Shown here piece by piece: positions 27,019 through 35,459 of a stretch of 64,000 nt of DNA; within the stretch, counting starts at the first letter, position 1; each line of letters opens with the position of its first letter. The notes below the pieces were generated by a model, which was not told where the DNA came from, did not search any database, and was given only the letters and a program-made list of their open reading frames with translations. A program made the position numbers and the translations under genes. This DNA is from JBLIRR01 sp049472395 (GTDB taxonomy: Bacteria; SZUA-182; DTGQ01; JBLIRR01): contig JBLIRR010000002.1 in the NCBI GenBank assembly GCA_049472395.1, forward strand, positions 248,001 through 312,000, in the 5' to 3' direction.

Positions 27019-30000
27019 GTAATGTGCAAGAAAACGCGCGGTATACGAGGTATCCTTATTATGAAGAATCTCATGAGGAGATCCTTGTGCAACGATTCGT
27101 CCTCCCCCTTCGCCACCCTCCGGTCCAAGATCAATAATATAGTCTGCCTCCTTTATCACCTCAAGATTATGTTCTATAATCACAATGGTATTGCCTAAGT
27201 TGACAAGCTCCTGGAAAACGTGGAGCAATTTTTCAATATCAGCAAGGTGCAGGCCGGTCGTTGGTTCATCGAGTATGTACATTGTTTTACCCCGTGAAAC
27301 CTTGCATAATTCATACGCAAGCTTAATTCTTTGGGCCTCACCGCCGGAGAGGGTAGTGCTCGGCTGTCCTATCTGTAAATAACCGAGGCCTATATCCGTG
27401 AGAAGTTTTAATGGACGGGAGATATGAGGGATTGCAGAAAAAAAATTCAAGCCCTCTTCTATCGAGAGATTAAGGATGTGTGCAATATTTTTCCCATTAT
27501 AGGTTACTTCCAGGGTTTCTTCATTAAACCGCTGTCCTCCACATACGTCACACGTGATATAGACGTCGGGCAGGAAGCTCATCTCCTCTTTTGTCCTGCC
27601 CACCCCACTGCATGCCTCACATCGGCCGCTTTTCACATTGAAAGAGAATCTGCCAGGAGTGTATCCGCGTATTCGTGCCTGGGGCAATGTGGCAAATAAT
27701 TTACGAATGTGGTCATAGAAACCGATATAGGTGCCGGGTGTTGAGCGGGGAGTTTTCCCGATCGGGGTATGATCAACCTCAAGTATACGATCGAGAAAGC
27801 GCCATCCATGTATCTTTTTACATATATTCCGAGGGATTTCCTTTTTATCCAGCAGGGCCTTCAGTCCTTTTTGCACCGTTTCCCGCAAAAGCGTGCTTTT
27901 ACCTGATCCTGATACACCAGTAATACAGACTAATGTGCCGAGAGGAATCGACACATCAATATCCTTAAGATTGAACAAGGAAGCCTCTTCAATCTTCAAC
28001 CATCGATCCTCCTTTGCCGTGCGCAGTCGAGAGCTAATATGGCGGCGCTCAACTAATCTGAGCCATTTGCCCGTCACCGATGAGTTCGATTTCTTGATTT
28101 CATCAAATGTCCCCTTCGCAATCACCTCCCCACCCCGTCCTCCTGCACCAGGACCAAGATCAAGTATATAGTCTGCCCGTTTAATAGTCTCTTCATCATG
28201 CTCTACAATTATGACACTGTTTCCATGGTTTTTAAGCTGAGCGAGGGAATCGAGAAGCATCTCATTATCTCGTGGATGAAGCCCGATTGTTGGCTCGTCC
28301 AAAATATAACATACACCGCGGAGATTTGATCCGAGTTGGGCGGCAAGACGAATCCTTTGGCTTTCACCACCTGATAATGTATCTCCCCGCCGGTTAAGAG
28401 TCAGATAAGGAAGGCCAACCCTCTGCAGGAATTCCAAACGTGTCAGTATTTCAGGCATAAGAAGATGTGCGATGGTGTGGTCCCGTTTTGACAAAGAAAG
28501 TGAGGGGAAAAATTTTTTTGCCTCTTCAACACTGAGGGCTGTCATATCCGCAATCGTATAACCGGCAATCTTTACCAGAAGCGCCAGCTCATTTAATCTC
28601 TTCCCCTCACAGTGCGAACACACCTGCCCATTTTCAGGTGAGAACCCGAGACCATTACACGCAGGGCATGCTCCATAACGGCTATTAAATGAGAAAAATC
28701 GTGGATCAAGCTCTTCAAACACTGTTTCGCATTGAGGGCAGTATCCTTTCCTGTTAAAGGCCTCTTCTTTTCCACTCTGCCTATCGACAGCATAAAATAT
28801 ACCCCTTCCTTCCATAAGTACCATCTCGATAATTTTCTTTATCTCTGCCTCTTTCATTGAGGCAACCTTTATTTCATTAATTACAAGATCGATGGAATGT
28901 TCCTTATATCGCTCAAGTACAATCGGTCCTCCAAGGTCGACGAAGGTGCCGTCAACTCGTGCCTTCGTAAATCCACGTTTAGCAGCAATCTCAAATACCT
29001 CTTTATAGGTCCCCTTGCGATGTGTCACCTTCGGAACAAGAAGCATAATCTCACGGTCCTCGTATACTGTCATTATTCGTTCCATTATTTCTGCATCAGA
29101 ACGGGTGCGAATAGGTCTTTTGCAGCGGCAATACTGTACTCCCGTCTTACAGAAAAGAAGCCGCAGGTAGTGATATATTTCGGTAATAGTTGCTACTGTA
29201 GAACGACTGCGCAACGGATTCATGCGTTGCTCAATTGCAACCGTCGGAGGTATCCCTGTAATAAGATCAATATCAGGCCGTTCCATGATTTTAATATACT
29301 GGCGTATATAGGTAGGAAGACTCTCTATATAACGTCGCTGCCCCTCGGAAAAGAGAACGTCAAAGGCGAGTGTCGACTTTCCTGAACCACTAATTCCCGT
29401 TATAACAAGCAGTTGATCACGAGGAATACTGACGGTAATGTCCTTGAGATTATGCTCTCGTGCTCCCTTTATGCGTATAGTCTCATCCTTCTCCTCTGGA
29501 ATCCATAAGGGAGGAGAAGGCGACGCAACTCGCGGAGAAGATGAAGCCTTTAAATAGCGCTGTAAAAACTTTCCCGTATATGACCCCTCTGCATGAGCGA
29601 CCTGTTCGGGTGTCCCTTGAGTGATTATCTCTCCCCCCTTCTCTCCGCCTTCCGGACCTAAGTCTATAACAAAATCTGCACATTTTACCACCTCCATATT
29701 ATGTTCTATAACCAACAAAGAGTGTCCGGCATGAATGAGTTTTTCAAAGGTGGTGAGCAATTGCCTGACATCCTCAAGATGAAGACCCGTTGTGGGCTCA
29801 TCAAGTATAAAGAAAGATCTCGGGCACGTTCCTCCCAATAGATACTTAGCCAGTTTAAGTCGTTGAGATTCCCCGCCGGAAAGGGTATTTAAAGGCTGGC
29901 CCAGGCGAAGATACCCCAGCCCAATATCGATCATGGGCTGGAGTATATTCACTAAGGCAGAAAGGGGTGAAAAAAATATCTGAGCCTCAGAGAATGTCAT

Positions 30001-32292
30001 TGATAAAATATCACTGATATTCTTATTTTTATAAGTAACCTCAAGGACCTGCTTTTTGTAACGCGTACCATTACAATCAGGGCAGGTGATAAAGACATCC
30101 GATAGAAACTGCATCTCTACCTTTTCAAAACCATTTCCCTGACAGGTAGCACATCTGCCTTCTGCCAGATTAAAGGAAAACATCCCCGATTTATAGCCAC
30201 GTTTCAGGGAAAGGGGCGTCTTTGCAAAAAGGTCACGAATCGGGCTAAAACCCCCTATATAGCTCACAGGATTCGAACGGGGCGTTTTCCCTATCTGTTT
30301 CTGATCAATTAAGATCACATCCTTTATATGCCTTAATCCTTCCATGGTCTCATATATCCCCGGTCGTTCACCAGTCGCTCCCTTTTCGTGTTTGATACCT
30401 TTATAAAGGATATCTTCAGCAAGCGTGCTCTTACCAGATCCGGAGACACCCGTGAGGCATGTCATAACCCCGAGGGGCAGGGTAACGGATATATTTTTGA
30501 GGTTATGCTCCCGACATCCCGTAACCCTGAGCGATGGACCTTTATAGGGGTCCCTTCGATGCAGGGGGGTAGGGATGTGTAATTTTTGAGAAATATAGTC
30601 AATAGTCTTTGAATGCAATGCCTTTGAATCTTTAAGAGATTCTGTGTCTGATAAGGGACCGAAATACATTATATTCCCTCCTGATTCACCTGCTCCCGGC
30701 CCTAAATCAAGCAGATAATCACTTCCGGCAATGACCTCAAGATCATGTTCCACAACTATCACGGTATTATGTCGTGCCAGGGTTTTCAGTATAGTAACCA
30801 GACGGTGGCTGTCTCGGGGATGAAGACCGATGGATGGTTCATCAAGAATGTAGAGTGTGTTCACAAGAGAAGACCCAAGTGCTTTTGTAAGGCTGACCCG
30901 CTGTACTTCCCCACCGGATAGGGTACGGGATTGACGGTCGAGTGTCAGATACGAGAGGCCTACTTCATTGAGATATGTGAGACGGCTGATTATCTCCTGT
31001 AAGATCATCTGTGATGCGTCATCAAGATTTGTCCCATGCAGATTGTGAAAAAAATCATACGCCTCGCCAATAGACAGAGCATATATCTCGCCAATATGTA
31101 ATCCATTAATTTTATAAAGGAGTGATTCTGCCTTAAACCGTGTGCCGTTGCATGCAGGGCAGGTAAAATAGCCCCTGTAGCGAGAGAGAAAAACGCGTAT
31201 ATGCATCTTATAGGATTTACTCTCTATATAATTAAAAAAACCACGGATACCATAAAAGGCGCCGGTGCCTTCTTTAATTGCCCGCTGTTGCCACTCTTCT
31301 AAATTTTTGAAAGGAATAGAGGTGGGAATGGTATTCTGCCTGCAAAAATGCATAAGATCATGATATTCAGGATGATTTTTCCCCCATGGTTTAATCGCCC
31401 CCTTTTCTAACGAGAGGTGTGGATCAGGTATCACTTGATCCATATCAATATCAATTATACGGCCAAATCCGCGGCAGGAAGGACATGCCCCCAATGGACT
31501 ATTAAAAGAAAAAAGATTTGGGATCGGTTCTTTGAAATAGATATCACAATAAGGGCAGTGAAGATGGGTACTGAATCTCAAGGTTTTATCGGGTGTAAAA
31601 AAAGCGCGAATATGTCCTTTCCCGAATCGTAATGCTTGCTCTATTGAATCAATGACCCGGCTTTTCTGGACGGTTTTTAAAGTAAACCTGTCTACTACTA
31701 CCGAGAGTTCATCAAAATCAGAGCTAATAGTATCGAGAGGGACAATATCCCCTTTTTTCATGACTCTATGAAATCCTTGGCGCTGAAGTTCCTGTTTCAC
31801 TATAGAAGGATCAAAATTTCCGTTCGGATAAGGAAAGGCTAAAATTACCATTTTTTCAGGCTCTTCCTGACAAAGGATTTCCCAAATGGTGGAAGGGGTA
31901 TCTTTTATTACCTTTTGTGTACATCGGGGGCAATATAATATTCCTATACGTGCAAAAAGGAGCTTTGTAAAATCAGTGAGTTCTGTGATCGATCCAACAG
32001 TGGAGCGAGATGTCCGTATAGGATTTTTTTGCTCAATCGCAATAGAGGGAGGTATGCCCTCTATTTTTTCAACGTCAGGCTTATCCATCCGGTCCATAAA
32101 CTGTCGCGCATAGGGGGAAAAGGTTTCAATATAACGGCGCTGTCCTTCAGCATATAATGTATCAAAGGCAAAACTTGATTTTCCGGAGCCGCTTACACCG
32201 GTAACAACGGTAATCCGGTTTAACGGAATATCAATATCAAAGCCTTTGAGATTATTTTGGCGCGCACCAATAACTTTTATATAGTTCTGCAG
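26989..32292 (-). CDS. uvrA: Tandem-fused double UvrA (excinuclease ABC subunit A)
   Basis: About 1767 aa, nearly twice the usual 940, because two complete UvrA units are joined in frame near residue 910. Each half has two ABC ATPase modules: Walker A GVSGSGKSS and GVSGSGKST in unit 1, GISGSGKST and GVSGSGKST in unit 2, with four LSGGE signatures and CxxC zinc modules (for example CPYC...CPSC, CPAC, CPDC, CHRC-type pairs). UvrA scans DNA for lesions as a dimer; a fused form would be a built-in dimer, as known in Chlamydia. Homology runs upstream of the first ATG (32097) to a CTG at 32292-32290, nine bases after GGAAGGAGA; no ATG, GTG or TTG exists in frame between there and the stop at 32322-32320. 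uvrB is not in the window. Confidence 0.93.
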   Translation of the reverse strand: MQNYIKVIGARQNNLKGFDIDIPLNRITVVTGVSGSGKSSFAFDTLYAEGQRRYIETFSPYARQFMDRMDKPDVEKIEGIPPSIAIEQKNPIRTSRSTVGSITELTDFTKLLFARIGILYCPRCTQKVIKDTPSTIWEILCQEEPEKMVILAFPYPNGNFDPSIVKQELQRQGFHRVMKKGDIVPLDTISSDFDELSVVVDRFTLKTVQKSRVIDSIEQALRFGKGHIRAFFTPDKTLRFSTHLHCPYCDIYFKEPIPNLFSFNSPLGACPSCRGFGRIIDIDMDQVIPDPHLSLEKGAIKPWGKNHPEYHDLMHFCRQNTIPTSIPFKNLEEWQQRAIKEGTGAFYGIRGFFNYIESKSYKMHIRVFLSRYRGYFTCPACNGTRFKAESLLYKINGLHIGEIYALSIGEAYDFFHNLHGTNLDDASQMILQEIISRLTYLNEVGLSYLTLDRQSRTLSGGEVQRVSLTKALGSSLVNTLYILDEPSIGLHPRDSHRLVTILKTLARHNTVIVVEHDLEVIAGSDYLLDLGPGAGESGGNIMYFGPLSDTESLKDSKALHSKTIDYISQKLHIPTPLHRRDPYKGPSLRVTGCREHNLKNISVTLPLGVMTCLTGVSGSGKSTLAEDILYKGIKHEKGATGERPGIYETMEGLRHIKDVILIDQKQIGKTPRSNPVSYIGGFSPIRDLFAKTPLSLKRGYKSGMFSFNLAEGRCATCQGNGFEKVEMQFLSDVFITCPDCNGTRYKKQVLEVTYKNKNISDILSMTFSEAQIFFSPLSALVNILQPMIDIGLGYLRLGQPLNTLSGGESQRLKLAKYLLGGTCPRSFFILDEPTTGLHLEDVRQLLTTFEKLIHAGHSLLVIEHNMEVVKCADFVIDLGPEGGEKGGEIITQGTPEQVAHAEGSYTGKFLQRYLKASSSPRVASPSPPLWIPEEKDETIRIKGAREHNLKDITVSIPRDQLLVITGISGSGKSTLAFDVLFSEGQRRYIESLPTYIRQYIKIMERPDIDLITGIPPTVAIEQRMNPLRSRSTVATITEIYHYLRLLFCKTGVQYCRCKRPIRTRSDAEIMERIMTVYEDREIMLLVPKVTHRKGTYKEVFEIAAKRGFTKARVDGTFVDLGGPIVLERYKEHSIDLVINEIKVASMKEAEIKKIIEMVLMEGRGIFYAVDRQSGKEEAFNRKGYCPQCETVFEELDPRFFSFNSRYGACPACNGLGFSPENGQVCSHCEGKRLNELALLVKIAGYTIADMTALSVEEAKKFFPSLSLSKRDHTIAHLLMPEILTRLEFLQRVGLPYLTLNRRGDTLSGGESQRIRLAAQLGSNLRGVCYILDEPTIGLHPRDNEMLLDSLAQLKNHGNSVIIVEHDEETIKRADYILDLGPGAGGRGGEVIAKGTFDEIKKSNSSVTGKWLRLVERRHISSRLRTAKEDRWLKIEEASLFNLKDIDVSIPLGTLVCITGVSGSGKSTLLRETVQKGLKALLDKKEIPRNICKKIHGWRFLDRILEVDHTPIGKTPRSTPGTYIGFYDHIRKLFATLPQARIRGYTPGRFSFNVKSGRCEACSGVGRTKEEMSFLPDVYITCDVCGGQRFNEETLEVTYNGKNIAHILNLSIEEGLNFFSAIPHISRPLKLLTDIGLGYLQIGQPSTTLSGGEAQRIKLAYELCKVSRGKTMYILDEPTTGLHLADIEKLLHVFQELVNLGNTIVIIEHNLEVIKEADYIIDLGPEGGEGGGRIVAQGSPHEILHNKDTSYTARFLAHYLGAHSDIAL

Positions 32293-32456
32293 AGTGACAC
32301 ATCTCCTTCCTTTATGAATTCAGGCATATAGTATAATCGCATACCTATCCTGACTTCAAGATGCTTCACGCGCAATCCAGGGCGATCGCATGAAAAAATA
32401 AAATCCTATGCAATTAACTATGCCCAACACGGGCATAATGTGGAGTTTTTAAATTC

Positions 32457-32521
32457 ACCACAGAGAGCACAGAGGACACGGAGATTCTTACTCACTCTGT
32501 GATCTCAGTGTCCTTTGTGGT
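32457..32521. repeat. 65-bp imperfect palindromic intergenic repeat
   Basis: It opens ACCACAGAGAGCACAGAGG and closes with the near reverse complement ending TCCTTTGTGGT. Sequences of the CCACAGAG...CACAGAGGACACGGAG kind are familiar as dispersed intergenic repeats in several bacterial phyla; that comparison is from memory. No coding content and no T-run. Confidence 0.7.
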
Positions 32522-32561
32522 AAAATAATAATCCCCGTGAGTGCCTTTCCAGGTATATTTG

Positions 32562-32624
32562 TTGACAGGATAACAGGATTGACTAGATAAATTTTAAATC
32601 CTGTGTATCCTGTTATCCTGTCAA
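32562..32624. repeat. Perfect 18-bp inverted repeat (hairpin) with 27-nt loop
   Basis: TTGACAGGATAACAGGAT at 32562-32579 and its exact reverse complement at 32607-32624. A further ATCCTGT copy lies in the loop just before the right arm. The ACAGGATAACAGGAT theme is known to me as a widespread dispersed repeat. It is 41 bp from the repeat at 32457-32521. Confidence 0.8.
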
Positions 32625-32739
32625 ATATTTTCTTAAAGTTCTTTCTGGATAAAAACAACTTAGTGCATATACACTTTGAACTCTGAACCTGTGAACGAAT
32701 ACTCAAAATTTTTCATGAGATTCCCGTGGGGGTTGGGTC

Positions 32740-32801
32740 TTGACATTTGTGCCAAATTATGTATTAATACTACGATTAAAATTTTAGAAGTTTACTAAAC
32801 T
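32740..32801 (+). promoter_or_regulatory. Promoter and palindromes upstream of gap
   Basis: A consensus TTGACA (32740-32745) is followed after 16 bp by TATTAA (32762-32767). The -10 lies inside the palindrome GTATTAATAC (32761-32770), and a second palindrome AGTTTA-C-TAAACT is at 32789-32801, just downstream of the likely start site. The arrangement suggests a repressor site controlling gap; the regulator is unknown. Confidence 0.5.
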
Positions 32802-32852
32802 GACTATTATATACGTTTAACCTACATCTATTAAAGTAAGGAGTAGTGAGGC

Positions 32853-33860
32853 ATGGCAATAAGAATAGCAATTAACGGCTTTGGAAGAATCGGACGGTTA
32901 GTTTTTCGTGCCGGTATTAATAATCCAAATTATGAATTTATCGCTATCAATGACCTTGTACCTGCAGCAAATCTGGCCTATTTATTAAAATATGATTCTA
33001 CCCATGGAACATTTGCGGGAGATATATCGCATGAAGGGGAGAGCATCATTGTAAATGGGAAACACGTCCGTGTCTGTTCTGAAAAGGATCCGCAAAATCT
33101 TCCCTGGCGGGAATTAAATGTGGATTATGTTGTGGAATCAACCGGATTATTTACCACTGCGGAAGGAGCTCAGAAGCATTTGACAGCAGGGGCCAGAAGG
33201 GTCGTGATTTCAGCTCCTGCCAAGGGAGATATTACCACCATTGTGATGGGAGTCAATGAATCTTCATACGATCCAGCAAGAGACTCCATTGTATCCAATG
33301 CGTCGTGCACAACCAATTGCCTGGCACCCATTGTCAAAGTACTGCTTGATAATTTCGGTATTGAAGAGGGCTTAATGACCACTATACATTCCGTTACCGC
33401 TACTCAACCTACCATTGACGGGCCTTCTAAAAAGGATATGCGTGGTGGGAGAGGAGCAGGTCAGAATATCATCCCTGCGTCAACGGGAGCAGCAAAAGCG
33501 GTTGGTCTTTGCATTCCTGAGATCAAAGGTAAATTGACCGGTATGGCTTTTCGAATCCCGACACCAGATGTATCGGTTGTTGATCTCACAGTTAAGCTTT
33601 CCAGGGAAACAAGCCTTAACGGGATAAATGCGGCGATGAAGGGGGCTTCGGAAAATGAATTAAAAAATATTCTAGGGTACACTGAAGATCCCGTTGTCTC
33701 TTCTGATTTTATTGGGTGCCCCTTATCCTCGATATATGATGCGAATGCAGGTATTCAGCTCTCTGCAAAATTTTATAAGCTCGTCTCATGGTATGACAAT
33801 GAGATGGGATACTCAAATCGTGTATTAGATCTTATTTATTATATGGCCCAGAGGGGTTAA
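32853..33860 (+). CDS. gap: Glyceraldehyde-3-phosphate dehydrogenase
   Basis: 335 aa, normal length for GapA. It oxidises glyceraldehyde-3-phosphate with NAD and phosphate in glycolysis or runs in reverse in gluconeogenesis. NAD-binding INGFGRIGR is at residues 7-15, Asp34 in AINDL favours NAD over NADP, catalytic Cys152 is in SNASCTTNCLAP and His179 in TTIHSVTATQ. WYDNEMGYSNRV closes the domain. AAGGAG precedes the ATG. It has its own promoter and a strong hairpin terminator (33867-33899), so it is likely a single-gene unit. Confidence 0.97.
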   Translation: MAIRIAINGFGRIGRLVFRAGINNPNYEFIAINDLVPAANLAYLLKYDSTHGTFAGDISHEGESIIVNGKHVRVCSEKDPQNLPWRELNVDYVVESTGLFTTAEGAQKHLTAGARRVVISAPAKGDITTIVMGVNESSYDPARDSIVSNASCTTNCLAPIVKVLLDNFGIEEGLMTTIHSVTATQPTIDGPSKKDMRGGRGAGQNIIPASTGAAKAVGLCIPEIKGKLTGMAFRIPTPDVSVVDLTVKLSRETSLNGINAAMKGASENELKNILGYTEDPVVSSDFIGCPLSSIYDANAGIQLSAKFYKLVSWYDNEMGYSNRVLDLIYYMAQRG

Positions 33861-33866
33861 TGTATC

Positions 33867-33899
33867 GAACGTGCCTAAAATATACTTTTAGGCACGTTC
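33867..33899. terminator. Bidirectional hairpin terminator after gap
   Basis: A perfect 14-bp stem (left arm GAACGTGCCTAAAA, right arm its reverse complement) with the 5-nt loop TATAC. The A-rich/T-rich tract is within the stem, and the structure sits between the ends of gap and the convergent gene at 33911. It is the only clear convergent-junction terminator in the window. Confidence 0.8.
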
Positions 33900-33910
33900 T
33901 TACTTACTTC

Positions 33911-35059
33911 CTAGCTTTTTGAGAGGCTTATAGTCCCAGATTCCTTTATTTGACCGGTAGTGTCACGTACTGAATAGGTACCGCTCATATAGTTGCCTGA
34001 TATATCTGCTATTATTGTCAGAGTATATACACTGCTCCCACTCGGCATGTTTCCGGTAATATTGACGGTGCCTTCATTTATTGTTCCGGTGACATTGGAT
34101 TGAAGCTTGGGTGATCCATCGAGACTTACGAAGGATACCATAGTTTGGGAGGTAATCTGGGTTCCCGATTGAACAAAGGAAATTGTCACCGTCCCACTAT
34201 TTACTGTACCATTGTCTTGATTAAACCATGTGCCTGTCCAATTTCCGGAGAGATTTTGTTGCACGACCGGATTGAATGGATTCGCTGTGGTCACGGGATT
34301 ATAGGGATTAACCGGGGTATAGGAGGTAAAAGGATTAATGGACGGAACTGTTTGTTGCCCCATCGGCAATCCTAAAGAGGGGATTCCATACATTAGATTA
34401 AACCAAGGATCATTGTATAATGATGAAGCTGGCACATAAGGATAGGAGGGAGTGGTTGTAAGGGTTGTGAGCAAACTTAATAAAGAGGTTGTTGTGTTTA
34501 TTAACTGATTTTGTAAATTAAAAGGAGAGTAAAATGAAGGATCCATTCCGAAAGTTGGCAGGCCAGATCCCAAATAATTATAGCCTGAGAATAACGAAGA
34601 ATTATAATTGCTTAACAGAGGGTATGATGTGGTGAACGGATAACTATAATTTGATGGTGTGAGATACGAGCTAAACGGATACGTTGACAAATAATTAGAA
34701 CCTGTCAGGTAGTTGCTTGTAGGATACGCCGAAAGATAGCTTGATGTTGTAGGATATGCGTTTCCCGGATAATACGATGAAAGATAGCTTGATGTTGTGG
34801 GATATGTGCTTCCCGGATAATATGATGAGAGATAGCTTGATGTTATAGGGTACGCTGTAGTAGTCGGTGTGGTATAAGCGTAATTGGTTGTTGGATAGGT
34901 AGTAGAATAGGTCGGATAAGAACTGGTCGTTGTCGAATAACTGCTGGTAAAGGGGAAAGAGGTATATTGCGCTGTCAATGAAGAACAGAAAAGAAATATT
35001 ATAATATAGAAAATAATAAAAATAAAAATATAATTTTTAAAATACATAAGGCCCCTCAT
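33911..35059 (-). CDS. Secreted Ser/Thr/Tyr-rich repeat protein with C-terminal beta domain
   Basis: 382 aa, or 378 from the in-frame ATG at 35047 that has AGGGG just before it. A hydrophobic N-terminal signal (about 8-30) precedes a low-complexity region (about 31-215) of Tyr, Ser, Thr and Pro with repeats such as SSYLSSYYPG and YPTTSSYLS, followed by a Pro/Asn-rich spacer. The last 115 residues begin LSGNWTGTWFNQ and alternate in a way that suggests a beta-sandwich or lipocalin-like fold (GTYSVRDTTGQIKESGTISL). No known family was recognised. Likely exported and perhaps surface-located or adhesive. Base composition of the repeats differs from neighbouring genes. Confidence 0.7.
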   Translation of the reverse strand: MRGLMYFKNYIFIFIIFYIIIFLFCSSLTAQYTSFPFTSSYSTTTSSYPTYSTTYPTTNYAYTTPTTTAYPITSSYLSSYYPGSTYPTTSSYLSSYYPGNAYPTTSSYLSAYPTSNYLTGSNYLSTYPFSSYLTPSNYSYPFTTSYPLLSNYNSSLFSGYNYLGSGLPTFGMDPSFYSPFNLQNQLINTTTSLLSLLTTLTTTPSYPYVPASSLYNDPWFNLMYGIPSLGLPMGQQTVPSINPFTSYTPVNPYNPVTTANPFNPVVQQNLSGNWTGTWFNQDNGTVNSGTVTISFVQSGTQITSQTMVSFVSLDGSPKLQSNVTGTINEGTVNITGNMPSGSSVYTLTIIADISGNYMSGTYSVRDTTGQIKESGTISLSKS

Positions 35060-35459
35060 TTCAACCTGGTTTACGTTCTCTTTACTCTATAGTTTGTTGT
35101 ATAAAATTTACTCAATAAATCATTTATAAAAGAGATAAGCAAGATGCAGGCCATTTTGAAAAAATGGGGAATGACTGATAAGAACCAATTCTTAACTTCT
35201 TTTCGGGATGAACAGAGTAAATTTATGAAAAAAATTTCATAGTAGAATATTTTTTTCACTTTGCTCTATCGGGAATAATTATCAAATTTAATTTTCAACA
35301 CATATCACATATCACATATAGAGAGGAATACAAAAGTCAAAATTGGAATCGATGGGCTTGCTCATTCGTGCTTTACATTGTATACTACAACATATGTGGA
35401 GTATAAGTGGATAAATATGGTATACATTCAAGTACTATCGCAGAAGGTCAAGGAGCAAT
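35060..35459. other. 400-bp intergenic region upstream of secA
   Basis: No gene seen. A triple CACATAT direct repeat lies near 35300-35319 (ACACATATCACATATCACAT). A possible promoter for secA is TTGCTC (35358-35363), 17 bp, TATACT (35381-35386). AGTGGATAA near 35407 is a one-mismatch DnaA box. Both secA and the divergent repeat-protein gene must be controlled from here. Confidence 0.4.

Larger units (their letters stand above)
32293..32852. other. 560-bp intergenic region with two palindromic repeats and the gap promoter
   Basis: Non-coding region between the divergent uvrA and gap genes. It contains the two inverted repeats at 32457-32521 and 32562-32624 and a promoter for gap at 32740-32767. 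The remaining sequence, including 32322-32456, shows no gene. Confidence 0.7.

Noticed and set aside
34680..34860. CRISPR-like repetition
   Set aside because: The repeats are in-frame codon repeats of the Tyr-rich protein, imperfect, without spacers of uniform length.
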